Below, one piece after another: positions 27,830 to 37,135 of a DNA stretch of 64,000 bases (the first letter of the stretch is position 1; each line of letters begins with the position of its first letter). Source of the DNA: Caulobacter sp. (GTDB lineage Bacteria; Pseudomonadota; Alphaproteobacteria; Caulobacterales; Caulobacteraceae); contig JAUXVF010000028.1 in NCBI GenBank assembly GCA_030680355.1, positions 62,001-126,000 of the forward strand. The letters run 5' to 3'. The notes below the pieces were generated by a model. It was not told where the DNA came from, ran no database searches, and saw only the letters and a program-made list of their open reading frames with translations. Both the position numbers and the translations under genes were made by a program.

Positions 27830-28624
27830 ATGACCCTCCGCAACCGGCTGTTCAACGCCCACTACTGGGTGCTGTCGATTGTCTACGGCCTCAGCGCCGC
27901 CATCCTCGCCCTGGCCCCCGGTCGCGCGCCGATGACGGCGGCGATCCGCGCCTATACCCGCCGCATGCTCTGGTCGATGGAGCATCTGGCCGGCATCAGG
28001 GTCGAGCTGAAGGGTCAGGAGAAGCTGCCCAAGGGCGCCTTCATCATCGCCGCCAAACACCACAGCTGGGGCGACGGCTTCGTGATGTTCGCCAATGTCG
28101 ACAACCTGTCGTTCGTCACCGGCGATCATATGGAGCGGTTCCCGCTGGTCGGGGCCATCCTGCGCAAGTTCGGGGCGATCATCGTCGACAACTGCGGCGG
28201 CCCCGAAGCCCGCAAGGCCTTGTCAGAAAGCGCCGCCCAGGTCGCCGCCGAGGGCCGCCGCATCCTGATCTATCCGGAAGGCAACCTGGCCAGGCCGGGC
28301 GAGCGGTTCCGCTACCGCACCGGCGTCTACTACATGAGCCGCGACTTCGACCTGCCGGTGGTGCCGGTGGCGACCAACCTGGGCTGTTTCTGGCAGCAGA
28401 CCTCGAAGGTCAAGAAACCCGGCGTGGCGACCATCGAGTTCCTCGACCCGATCGAGACGGGGCTTGAGCGTGGGCCGTTCCTCGAGCGGCTGGAGTCGGT
28501 GGTCGAGACGCGGACGCAGGAACTGATTGCCCTGGCGACCGGCGAGCCCGTGCGGACGTCGGTGCTGGTGCCGACGCCGGATGAGGTGCGGAAGGCCACA
28601 AGCGGGGTGGAGGTGACAGCGTGA
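27830..28624 (+). CDS. plsC: 1-acyl-sn-glycerol-3-phosphate acyltransferase (PlsC family)
   Basis: 264 residues. An N-terminal hydrophobic segment (about 11-30) anchors it to the inner membrane. The catalytic HX4D motif is His77-Asp82 (HHSWGD), and the substrate motif is YPEGN (148-152; usual form FPEGT). It acylates lysophosphatidic acid to phosphatidic acid, or a related lyso-lipid. The C-terminus, about 40 residues beyond the usual end, is non-conserved. Its stop overlaps the next gene by 4 bp (GTGA), and the tetR gene is 10 bp upstream. Confidence 0.9.
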   Translation: MTLRNRLFNAHYWVLSIVYGLSAAILALAPGRAPMTAAIRAYTRRMLWSMEHLAGIRVELKGQEKLPKGAFIIAAKHHSWGDGFVMFANVDNLSFVTGDHMERFPLVGAILRKFGAIIVDNCGGPEARKALSESAAQVAAEGRRILIYPEGNLARPGERFRYRTGVYYMSRDFDLPVVPVATNLGCFWQQTSKVKKPGVATIEFLDPIETGLERGPFLERLESVVETRTQELIALATGEPVRTSVLVPTPDEVRKATSGVEVTA

Positions 28625-28941
28625 CCCACTCTGCCCGCCCCGTACACTTCGGTAGGGACCTTGCCCTGACCTATGTCTTTGGACTTCTCGGCGCCTTCGC
28701 CTGGGTGCCGTTGGTCGCCTTGATCGACGCCTGGACGATGACCCAGGGCCCGACATTTATCCTCTACTTCGCCCTGCTGGGTCTGGCGCCGGTCCCGGCC
28801 ATCGCCGCGGCGACGTTGCTGGTGCGTGACCATGGCTGGCGGCGCGGGTGTTACGGCGCACCGGCCGCAGTTCTGGCCGCCGCGCTTCCCGGACTCTGGC
28901 ATCTGGCGCGCATCGCCATCACGGAAGGGAGACCATTGTGA
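28621..28941 (+). CDS. Small membrane protein, tandem copy 1
   Basis: 106 residues from a GTG overlapping the plsC stop. Three hydrophobic segments are visible (about 13-35, 45-65 and 75-98). LVRDHGWRRGCYGAPAAVLAA lies between the last two and has a close counterpart in the next protein, so the pair arose by duplication. No family is recognised. Coupling to plsC suggests a role in membrane lipid handling. Confidence 0.7.
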   Translation: MTHSARPVHFGRDLALTYVFGLLGAFAWVPLVALIDAWTMTQGPTFILYFALLGLAPVPAIAAATLLVRDHGWRRGCYGAPAAVLAAALPGLWHLARIAITEGRPL

Positions 28942-29285
28942 CGTCGACGGGAAAATTGGAACGGACCGGACGGCGCGAGGAGCCTAACCGTTATGCTGCA
29001 GGACTGGCGATCGCCTATGTCCTGGGCGTGCTCGGCGTCGTCGTCGGGCTTCCACTGGGCGGCCTTTTCACGCTTTGGGGCGAGGCGCATTTCCTGGCGT
29101 ACATGGCGGCGCTGACGGCGCCCGCACTGGCGCCAATCCCCGTCTGCGCGGCGGTCACGCTGTTGATCCGGGACTACGGGTGGCGACGCGGTCTGTGGGC
29201 CGCGCCCGCCGCCCTGGCGACCCTGTTCGTCACAGGGCTATTCCAACTTCTGATGATTGCCGCCGCCGCTCATATGTCGCTCTGA
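28938..29285 (+). CDS. Small membrane protein, tandem copy 2
   Basis: 115 residues from a GTG at 28938 with GGGAG about seven bases upstream; it overlaps copy 1 by 4 bp. A charged N-terminus (about 25 residues) precedes three hydrophobic segments. LIRDYGWRRGLWAAPAALATL matches LVRDHGWRRGCYGAPAAVLAA of copy 1. A longer frame from 28848 exists but would overlap copy 1 extensively. Function unknown; it is the last gene of the tetR-plsC transcript and runs to within 8 bp of the convergent sufA-like gene. Confidence 0.7.
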   Translation: MTSTGKLERTGRREEPNRYAAGLAIAYVLGVLGVVVGLPLGGLFTLWGEAHFLAYMAALTAPALAPIPVCAAVTLLIRDYGWRRGLWAAPAALATLFVTGLFQLLMIAAAAHMSL

Positions 29286-29292
29286 ACGCAGG

Positions 29293-29685
29293 CTACTGCT
29301 CTTCCGCCGCCGGCTGGATCGTCACACTCTCCCCACAGCCGCAGGCGTCCGTCTCATTGGGATTGCGGAACACGAACCGGCTGCTCAGCCGGCTGACCTC
29401 GTAGTCGATCTCGGCGCCGATCAGGAACAGCACGGCCTTGGGTTCGATCAGGATCGTGACGCCGTGATCCTCGACCACCTCGTCCAGCGGATCGGCCGTC
29501 TCGGCGTATTCGATGATGTATTCGGAGCCGGCGCAGCCGCCGTTCTTCACCCCCACGCGCAGACCGGCGTAGGGCTTGTCGGCCCGGGCCATGATCTCCT
29601 TGACGCGCGCCGCGGCGGCGTCGGTCAGGGTGACGACCTTGGGACGCGGGCGGCGGGGACGGGGCGTGATTTGAACGGTTTCCAT
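29293..29685 (-). CDS. sufA: A-type Fe-S cluster carrier (SufA/ErpA family)
   Basis: 130 residues. The HesB/IscA fold has its three cluster ligands at Cys51 (GGCAGSEY), Cys115 and Cys117 (CGCGES). A basic Pro-rich N-terminal extension (about 15 residues) precedes VVTLTDAAAARVKEI. It carries assembled clusters from SufBCD to apoproteins. It is the last gene of the suf operon, two bp after the SufT-like gene. Confidence 0.93.
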   Translation of the reverse strand: METVQITPRPRRPRPKVVTLTDAAAARVKEIMARADKPYAGLRVGVKNGGCAGSEYIIEYAETADPLDEVVEDHGVTILIEPKAVLFLIGAEIDYEVSRLSSRFVFRNPNETDACGCGESVTIQPAAEEQ

Positions 29686-29687
29686 GA

Positions 29688-30050
29688 TCAGAACATGTTC
29701 AGTTGCAGCTTGGCCTCGTCGCTCATGCGCGAGGGGTCCCAGGGCGGGTCGAAGACCAGATCCACGGCGCAGGATTTGAGGCCGGGGATTTCCATCACCG
29801 CGTCCTCGACCCAGCCCGGCATCTCGCCGGCCACCGGGCAGCCGGGCGCGGTCAGGGTCATGTCGATCTTGATCTCCCGGTCGTCGGAGACGTCGACCTT
29901 GTAGATGAGCCCCAGCTCATAGATGTCGACCGGGATTTCCGGGTCGAACACGCTCTTGAGCTTGCCGACGATCTGGTCGGTCAGCAGATCGAGCTCCGCC
30001 TGCGGGATGGCGGAGGGAGCTTCGGTCACGGTGGCGCCAATTTCGGTCAT
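29688..30050 (-). CDS. sufT: SufT-like Fe-S assembly protein (DUF59/MIP18 family)
   Basis: 120 residues from the ATG at 30050. The DUF59 domain has FDPEIPVDIYELGLIYKVDV and TLTAPGCPVAGEMPGWV, with the conserved Cys. The C-terminus has VFDPPWDPSRMSDEAK. In suf operons this protein aids maturation of Fe-S proteins under high demand. It starts 7 bp after the sufS stop and ends 2 bp before the sufA start. The longer frame runs into sufS and is rejected. Confidence 0.9.
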   Translation of the reverse strand: MTEIGATVTEAPSAIPQAELDLLTDQIVGKLKSVFDPEIPVDIYELGLIYKVDVSDDREIKIDMTLTAPGCPVAGEMPGWVEDAVMEIPGLKSCAVDLVFDPPWDPSRMSDEAKLQLNMF

Positions 30051-30057
30051 ACGGGTC

Positions 30058-31275
30058 TCAGGCAAAAAAGCTGCGGGCCTTGACCAGCGCGTCCACGAAC
30101 GCGTCGGCCTCGGCCTCAGTGTTATATAGGGCGAAAGAGGCCCGGGCGCTTGAAGTGACGCCAAATCGGGCCATCAGAGGCTCGGCGCAGTGGGTGCCGG
30201 CGCGAACCGCCACCCCCTGCTGGTCGAGAATCTGGGCGATGTCGTGGGCATGGGCGCCCTCGACGGTGAAGCTGAGGATGGCGCCCTTGTCGGGCGTGGT
30301 TCCAAGGATGCGCAGCCAGTTGTGGCCTGCCAGCCGCTCGACGGCCCGGTCATAGAGCGCGCGCTCATGCCGGGCGATGGCCTCGCGGTCAAAACCCATC
30401 AGCCAGTCCAGCGCCGCGCCAAGCGCAATGGCCTCGAGGATCGGCGGCGTGCCGGCCTCGAACCGCATCGGCGGCTCGGCGTAGGTGATGCGGTCCTCGG
30501 TGACGATATCGATCATCTCGCCGCCGCCCTGATAGGGCGGCAGGGCGGCCAGGGCTTCGGATTTGCCATAGAGCACGCCGATCCCGGTCGGGCCGTAGAG
30601 CTTGTGGCCGGTGCAGACGTAGAAGTCGGCGTCCAGCGCCCTGACGTCGACTGCCATATGCACCGCGCCCTGGCAGCCGTCGATCAGCACCAACGCCCCG
30701 GCGGCGTGGGCCGCGTCGGTCAGGGCCTTCACCGGGTTGATCGCGCCGGTGACGTTGGACATCTGGCTGAAGGCGACCAGTTTCGTGCGGTCGGTGATCA
30801 GGGCGATGGCCGCCGGCAGATCAAGCGACCCGTCGTCCCGCACCGGGGCGAAACGCAGCACCACGCCCTTGCGCTCGCGCAGCAGATGCCAGGGCACGAT
30901 GTTGGAGTGGTGCTCCATCTGGGTCAGCAGGATCTCGTCGCCGGCCTTGAGGGACAGGCCGAACGACGACGCCACCAGATTGATCGCCTCGGTGCCGCCC
31001 TTGGTGAACACCACCTCGCCGATGTCGCAGCCCAGGAAGCGGGCGACCGACCGGCGCGCCTGTTCGTAGGCGTCGGTGGTTTCGTTGGCCAGCGTATGCA
31101 GGCCGCGATGGACGTTGGCGTAGCTGCCCTCCATCGCCTTGGTCAGGGCCTCGATCACCGCGCGGGGCTTCTGGGCCGAGGCGGCGTTGTCGAGGTAGAC
31201 CAAGGGCTTGCCGTGCACCTGGCGCGACAGGATGGGGAACTCGGTCCTCACCGCTTCCGGATCAAACAGGCTCAT
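30058..31275 (-). CDS. sufS: Cysteine desulfurase SufS
   Basis: 405 residues, class V aminotransferase fold. The PLP lysine is in TGHKLYGPTGIG, and the persulfide Cys is in RAGTHCAEPLM near residue 360. YLDNAASAQKPRAVIEAL at the N-terminus is typical of the SufS (group II) branch. It takes sulfur from cysteine for SufBCD. The ATG at 31275 has GGGGG before it; a TTG five codons earlier is possible. A 137 bp repeat element separates it from sufD, while most other junctions in this operon are tight. Confidence 0.95.
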   Translation of the reverse strand: MSLFDPEAVRTEFPILSRQVHGKPLVYLDNAASAQKPRAVIEALTKAMEGSYANVHRGLHTLANETTDAYEQARRSVARFLGCDIGEVVFTKGGTEAINLVASSFGLSLKAGDEILLTQMEHHSNIVPWHLLRERKGVVLRFAPVRDDGSLDLPAAIALITDRTKLVAFSQMSNVTGAINPVKALTDAAHAAGALVLIDGCQGAVHMAVDVRALDADFYVCTGHKLYGPTGIGVLYGKSEALAALPPYQGGGEMIDIVTEDRITYAEPPMRFEAGTPPILEAIALGAALDWLMGFDREAIARHERALYDRAVERLAGHNWLRILGTTPDKGAILSFTVEGAHAHDIAQILDQQGVAVRAGTHCAEPLMARFGVTSSARASFALYNTEAEADAFVDALVKARSFFA

Positions 31276-31292
31276 ATGAGCCCCCTTCAATC

Positions 31293-31429
31293 CCGCTCAT
31301 CCTCGCGAAAGCGAGGACCCAGGTGTTTTTGACGCAGCGGCTCACCTTTCGGGTTGAGCGATGCCATGCTTGAACCGTGAGCCGAAGCTCTGAAAAAGCC
31401 TGGGTCCTCGCTTTCGCGAGGATGAGCGG
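31293..31429. repeat. REP doublet, family 1 (short non-coding element)
   Basis: A 137 bp element bounded by inverted copies of a 31 bp unit (31293-31323 and 31399-31429) starting CCGCTCATCC and ending CCCAGG. Each unit folds as CCTCGC-GAAA-GCGAGG. The inner arms differ: one continues TGTTTTTGA, the other CTTTTTCAG, and both contain CGGCTCAC. It lies between sufS and sufD and has no ORF. The same termini bound the elements at 42812-42919 and 56827-57333. Confidence 0.9.
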
Positions 31430-31449
31430 AACTCTGGGAGAGGCTGGGC

Positions 31450-32496
31450 TCACGTGGCAGTCCCCAGCTGCGCGCTCACCCACGCCCGCGCCACATCCCG
31501 CGCGCCTTCGTGCTCAATGCGGTCGACCACCTCGCCGACGAAGGCCTCGGTGAGCATGGCGCGGGCCACGGCCTGCGGCATGCCGCGCTGGCGGGCGTAG
31601 AAGATCGCCGACTCGTCGAGCGCGCCGATGGTGTTGCCGTGGGCGCACTGGACGTCGTCGGCGAAGATCAGCAGCTCGGGTTTGGCGTCGACCTCGGCCC
31701 GGTCCGACAGGATCAGGGCGTGGTGGCCCATGCGGGCGTCGGTCTGGTCGGCGCCGCGTTCGACAACGATACGGCCCTGGAACACGCCGCGGGCCTGGTC
31801 GCGGACCACGCCCTTGGTCAGCTGGGTGGTGGTTCCCTCGAGGCCGCCGTGGGTAACCACGGTGGTCAGGTCGGCATGGCGCTGATCGCGCAGGAGATAG
31901 ACGCCGTCGAGGCGGACGGAAGCGCCCTGTCCCGGATGGGTCACGCGGGTCTCGATCCGCTGGCGACGGGCGCCGCTGGTCAGGATGGTCTGGGCGAAGG
32001 ACGCGCCGGGGGCCAGAGTCACATCCGCGGTTGAAACGGATATCCCCTCCGCATCATCCTCCGCGAAGATGATCCGCTCCATTGAGCCCCCGTCGGCGAT
32101 TTTGATGTTGACCGCCACATCCGTCAGATACCCGGCCCCGCGTCCCTCATAGCTTTCGATCAAAGTCAGTTTCGCGCCGGCGGCTACATCGACCCAAAGC
32201 TCAGCCTGGTTCGACGTTCCAGGGGTGGCGGACATGAACCGCCAGCCCACGAAACGCTCATCGCCAGCCGCGACGTCAAGATCGGTGTGCCCTCGACCGT
32301 TCACGGTGCCGACGGTCATGTCGAGTTGGCCGGACAGCGGGTTTTCCCACAGCCAGGCCCTGCCCTGGGGTGATGCCGGCGGCAGGGCGCGGATCAGCCC
32401 GCGCAGGTCGGTCCAGCGCCAGTCCTCGTCACGGCGCGAGGGCAGCTGGGCGAGGTCGCCGGTGGCGATAGCGGAGGCGAGGGTCATCGGGACCAT
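31450..32496 (-). CDS. sufD: Fe-S assembly scaffold protein SufD
   Basis: 348 residues. SufD lacks the cluster-ligand Cys of SufB but shares the beta-helix core; ARMGHHALILSDRAEVDAKPELLIFADDVQCAHGNTIGALDE matches the conserved C-terminal segment in content. RRDEDWRWTDLRGL near the N-terminus is the family signature for the start of the protein. It forms SufBC2D and helps build clusters. Start 32496 or the ATG three codons later (32487) are both possible. It lies between two REP elements. Confidence 0.92.
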   Translation of the reverse strand: MVPMTLASAIATGDLAQLPSRRDEDWRWTDLRGLIRALPPASPQGRAWLWENPLSGQLDMTVGTVNGRGHTDLDVAAGDERFVGWRFMSATPGTSNQAELWVDVAAGAKLTLIESYEGRGAGYLTDVAVNIKIADGGSMERIIFAEDDAEGISVSTADVTLAPGASFAQTILTSGARRQRIETRVTHPGQGASVRLDGVYLLRDQRHADLTTVVTHGGLEGTTTQLTKGVVRDQARGVFQGRIVVERGADQTDARMGHHALILSDRAEVDAKPELLIFADDVQCAHGNTIGALDESAIFYARQRGMPQAVARAMLTEAFVGEVVDRIEHEGARDVARAWVSAQLGTAT

Positions 32497-32513
32497 TCCC
32501 GACGCCTGCCGGC

Positions 32514-32664
32514 CCCTTCCCCCTGGAGGGGGGAAGGGTGAGGGTTGGGGGTGGGGCCGGTTCGGCTCGCGCGGTGGCCAGGACTGTTCCGCGACTCCCG
32601 CCGCCTTTGACGCCGGCAGTCCTCCACCCCCATCCCCGGCCCTTCCCCCTTCCAGGGGGAAGGG
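32514..32664. repeat. REP doublet, family 2 (CCCTTCCCCC hairpins)
   Basis: Two hairpins with the same stem, CCCTTCCCCC/GGGGGAAGGG (32514-32538 and 32640-32664), face each other across about 100 bp. The inner flank GGGGGTGG of the left copy matches the complement of CCACCCCC in the right copy. It fills the sufD-sufC junction and encodes nothing. It is unrelated in sequence to the 31.3 kb element. Confidence 0.8.
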
Positions 32665-32692
32665 AGACGAGGCGCGCTCATGCTAATCGGCC

Positions 32693-33451
32693 TCACGCCG
32701 CCACCTGCACGTACTTGTCGTAGCCCTCGGCTTCCAGCTGGTGCGCCAGCTCGGGACCACCGGATGCGACGATCTTGCCGCCGCTCAGCACATGCACCCG
32801 GTCGGGTTTGATGTAGTCGAGCAGCCGCTGGTAGTGGGTGATGACCAGCATCGCCCGCTCAGCTGAGCGCATGGCGTTGACCCCGTCGGAGACGATGCGC
32901 AGGGCGTCGATGTCCAGGCCGCTGTCGGTCTCGTCGAGGATCAGGAAACGCGGCTCCAGCATGGCCATCTGGAAGATTTCCATGCGCTTCTTCTCGCCGC
33001 CGGAGAAGCCGACGTTGAGCCCCCGCTTGAGCATCTCGAAATCGATCTTCAGGGCGGCGGCCTTTTCGCGGGCCATCTTGAGGAAGGCCGGGGCGGCGAT
33101 CTCGTCCTCGCCGCGCGCCTTGCGCTGGGCGTTGAGCGCCGTGCGGATGAAGGTCAGGGCCGGAACGCCGGGGATTTCCAGCGGATACTGGAACGACAGG
33201 AACATGCCCTTGGCCGACCGCTCGTCAGGCGCCAGGGCGAACAGGTCCTGGCCGTCGAGCGTGGCCGAACCGCCCGTCACCTCATAGCCGGGGCGGCCGG
33301 TCAGCACATAGCCGAGCGTCGACTTGCCGGCCCCGTTGGGGCCCATGATGGCGTGCACCTCGCCAGCGGGCACATCGAGGGTCAGGCCCTTGAGGATCGG
33401 CTTGTCGCCGACAGTGGCGTGGAGGTTGGTGATAGAGAGCATGGCGGTCAT
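32693..33451 (-). CDS. sufC: Fe-S assembly ATPase SufC
   Basis: 252 residues, ABC-type ATPase. Walker A is GPNGAGKST, the signature is GFSGGEKKRME, and Walker B is LILDETDSGLD; HYQRLLDYIKPDRVHVL is the usual SufC switch-histidine region. Soluble, it powers SufBC2D. Its ATG at 33451 overlaps the stop of the VOC gene by 4 bp; an ATG three codons in is an alternative start. Confidence 0.96.
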   Translation of the reverse strand: MTAMLSITNLHATVGDKPILKGLTLDVPAGEVHAIMGPNGAGKSTLGYVLTGRPGYEVTGGSATLDGQDLFALAPDERSAKGMFLSFQYPLEIPGVPALTFIRTALNAQRKARGEDEIAAPAFLKMAREKAAALKIDFEMLKRGLNVGFSGGEKKRMEIFQMAMLEPRFLILDETDSGLDIDALRIVSDGVNAMRSAERAMLVITHYQRLLDYIKPDRVHVLSGGKIVASGGPELAHQLEAEGYDKYVQVAA

Positions 33452-33954
33452 TTCGTGTCTTCCTTCTCCCCTTGCGGGAGAAGGTGGCCCGCGGAGCGGG
33501 TCGGATGAGGGGTTTCACCGGCGGACGGAGCTTTCGACGCCTCATCCGTCGGCTTCGCCGACACCTTCTCCCGCAAGGGGAGAAGGGACGTGAGGAATTC
33601 GAGCCTGTTGCCGAAGGGGTCGTAGAGATAGACGCGCTCGAAGCCGTCGAGATCGTCATCGAACTGGGTTCTGAAGCCGGCCGCCGAGGCCCGCGCGGCG
33701 AGCCCGGCGGCGTCATCGACCTCGAAGGCCACATGGGCCTTCACATTGGCGCGGAAGTCCTGCTCGACGCCGAGGTGGACCTTGACCGCCCCCTCGAACC
33801 AGCAGCCGCCGCGTTTGGCCAGGTCGGCCGGCTTGGGAACCTCGGTCAAGCCCAGCAGGTCACCGTAGAACGGGCGCGCCTGCGCCTCGCCCCCGACGGG
33901 GATGGCGATCTGGACGTGGTCGATGGCGCGGAGGTTGGTGATGGCGGAGGTCAA
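33448..33954 (-). CDS. VOC-family (glyoxalase-like) protein with repeat-derived C-terminus
   Basis: 168 residues. Residues 1-122 form a complete VOC domain: IDHVQIAIPVGGEAQARPFY at the start and RVYLYDPFGNRLEFLTS at the usual end. His13 and Glu119 fit VOC metal positions. From about residue 123 the reading frame enters a REP doublet (33462-33586), so the last 40-odd residues (LLPLREKVSAK... to GHLLPQGEK) are encoded by repeat DNA. The new stop overlaps the sufC start by 4 bp. Between two suf genes it is cotranscribed; its role in Fe-S assembly is unknown. Confidence 0.85.
   Translation of the reverse strand: MTSAITNLRAIDHVQIAIPVGGEAQARPFYGDLLGLTEVPKPADLAKRGGCWFEGAVKVHLGVEQDFRANVKAHVAFEVDDAAGLAARASAAGFRTQFDDDLDGFERVYLYDPFGNRLEFLTSLLPLREKVSAKPTDEASKAPSAGETPHPTRSAGHLLPQGEKEDTK
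33462..33586. repeat. REP doublet, family 3, overlapping the VOC gene
   Basis: Inverted hairpins CCTTCTCCC-CTTGC-GGGAGAAGG (33462-33484) and CCTTCTCCC-GCAAG-GGGAGAAGG (33564-33586), each followed inward by a GGTGNCG-type stem and GGATGAGG. This is a common alphaproteobacterial intergenic repeat style. Here it lies inside the annotated 3' end of the VOC gene. Confidence 0.85.
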
Positions 33955-34537
33955 GCGGATCTCGTCCAGACAAAGATGGCGGCGAAGATCAGGATGATGA
34001 TCACCGGAATGATCAGGGGCCTCAGGACGTTCATGACCTCGGCCCGCTGGTTCCCCGGCGCCGGCGGATAGTGTTGGGCCACATAGGCCTCGACGTCCGC
34101 CGCGCGTTCCGCCGGGCTGCGGTGCTGATCGACGTGCAAGTCAGCGAGTGACGCCTCGGGGCCCCAGTCGCCCTCCGGCGGCAGCAGCTCGTCCTCGATG
34201 AGCAGCGCAGCCCTCCAGCGCCGCCCCAGCACCTGCTGGATCAGGGTCACCGTCTCCGCCGAAATCGTCCCACGGGCGCCGAACGACAACAGGGTGTCAC
34301 CCAGATCGATCGCCCCCGCGGGCAACTCGCCGAGCCCGACGCCTGAAAGCGGATAGGCCGCGTAGTCGAAGCCGCTCTCCTGCCCGTCGACCGTGATGGG
34401 AACCCAGCCGCCGACGTTCCGGTTCAACGCGAAGTCGACCGGAAAGACCACCTCGACTCCAGTCTCCGCGATCGCGGCGGTCAGGTCCGCGACGGTCGGC
34501 AGGGTGTCTTCCCGGACGATCAGACTGGAGTCGATGC

Positions 34538-34541
<4 letters not shown>
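33951..34541 (-). CDS. Tail-anchored membrane protein of the suf operon, unknown function
   Basis: 196 residues from a GTG overlapping the sufB stop (GTGA). The soluble part contains [24 protein letters not shown] and [18 protein letters not shown]. The C-terminus is one membrane helix ([21 protein letters not shown]), so it is predicted to be tail-anchored with its main domain in the cytoplasm. The ORF is open 91 codons upstream but this is inside sufB in another frame. The stop overlaps the VOC start by 4 bp. I do not recognise the family; strict coupling on both sides implies a role linked to SufBCD. Confidence 0.75.
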
Positions 34542-36007
<1,466 letters not shown>

Positions 36008-37135
36008 TTAAGCAACTTCCTTCCGGCGCGCCGCATGACGCGCGAACAGTTCGAGCCAGGCGTCGCCGGCGGCGACCCAATCGGCTTCACTTGAGCCCCA
36101 GCCGCCGCTGATGCGGATGGCGCCGGGGGCGAGGTCGGGACGGCCCATGGCCGCCACCACGTCGCTGGGTTTCATCTTGCCCGAGGAACAGGCCGGACCG
36201 GCGCTGATCATCACGCCCGCCAGATCCATCCCCATGACCTGCATCTGGGCGTCGAAGCCGGCGACGGCGAAGCCCAGGGTCTGGGCGAGGCGCGGCGCGC
36301 CCTTGCCGAGGATCACCGCGCCAGCGGCCTCGACCCGGTTCTGCAGGGCGTCACGCCAGAGACTTTGCGCCGCAATGGCGACGAGATCGCGGCGGGCGGC
36401 GTCGGCGGCGGCCCCGAAACCGGCGATGCCGGTCAGGTTCTCGGCCCCGGCGCGGCGGCCGCGCTCCTGCCCGCCGCCATGCAGACGGCGGGAAAGGGTC
36501 GCGCGGGGCCCGGCGGCCAGGGCGCCGACCCCGAACGGGCCGCCGATCTTGTGCGCGGCCAGGGCCATGGTGTCGGCGCCCAGGGCGTTGAAGTCGATGG
36601 CGATCTTGCCGGCGGCCTGGACGGCGTCGACATGCAGCCAGCCGCCGGCCTCGCGGACCAGCGCCGAGGCTTCGGCGACCGGCTGGATCACGCCGGTCTC
36701 GTTGTTGGCCAGCATCAGACAGACCAGCGGCTTGCCGCCGGCCTTCAGGGCCTGCGCCAGCCAGGCCAGATCGGCGACGCCCTCGGCGTCCACCGGCCAG
36801 ACCTCGACCGGAACCCCGGCGGCGCGGACGTTTTCCGACACCGCGCCATGTTCGGTGGCGCCCAGAAGAATGCGGTCACAGCCGGCAGCCACGGCGCTGT
36901 CGATGGCCAGGGCGTTGGATTCGGTGCCGCCGCTGGTGAAGGTGATCGAGCCGGGGATGACCGCGATCAGCGCCGCGACCTGGGCCCGCGCCGCCTCGAT
37001 CAGCGACCGCGCGGCCCGGCCGGCGGCGTGCACCGACGAGGGATTGCCGCCGATCTCCAGCGCGCGCACCACCGCGGCCTTCGCCTCGGGGCGGACGGGG
37101 GCGGTGGCGTTGTAGTCGAGATAGACGGCGGTCAC
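36008..37135 (-). CDS. Cysteine desulfurase (IscS/NifS-type, second in operon)
   Basis: 375 residues from a GTG overlapping the iscR stop (GTGA). The open frame is much longer upstream (to 37687) but that part lies across iscR. YLDYNATAPVRPEA is the N-terminus of the IscS/NifS branch (group I); the PLP lysine is in AAHKIGGPFGVGAL and the sulfur Cys in SAGPACSSGKMKPSDV. It complements SufS; having both a NifS-type and a SufS-type enzyme in one suf operon is usual in many alphaproteobacteria. It may supply sulfur for other uses such as tRNA thiolation. Confidence 0.92.
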   Translation of the reverse strand: MTAVYLDYNATAPVRPEAKAAVVRALEIGGNPSSVHAAGRAARSLIEAARAQVAALIAVIPGSITFTSGGTESNALAIDSAVAAGCDRILLGATEHGAVSENVRAAGVPVEVWPVDAEGVADLAWLAQALKAGGKPLVCLMLANNETGVIQPVAEASALVREAGGWLHVDAVQAAGKIAIDFNALGADTMALAAHKIGGPFGVGALAAGPRATLSRRLHGGGQERGRRAGAENLTGIAGFGAAADAARRDLVAIAAQSLWRDALQNRVEAAGAVILGKGAPRLAQTLGFAVAGFDAQMQVMGMDLAGVMISAGPACSSGKMKPSDVVAAMGRPDLAPGAIRISGGWGSSEADWVAAGDAWLELFARHAARRKEVA

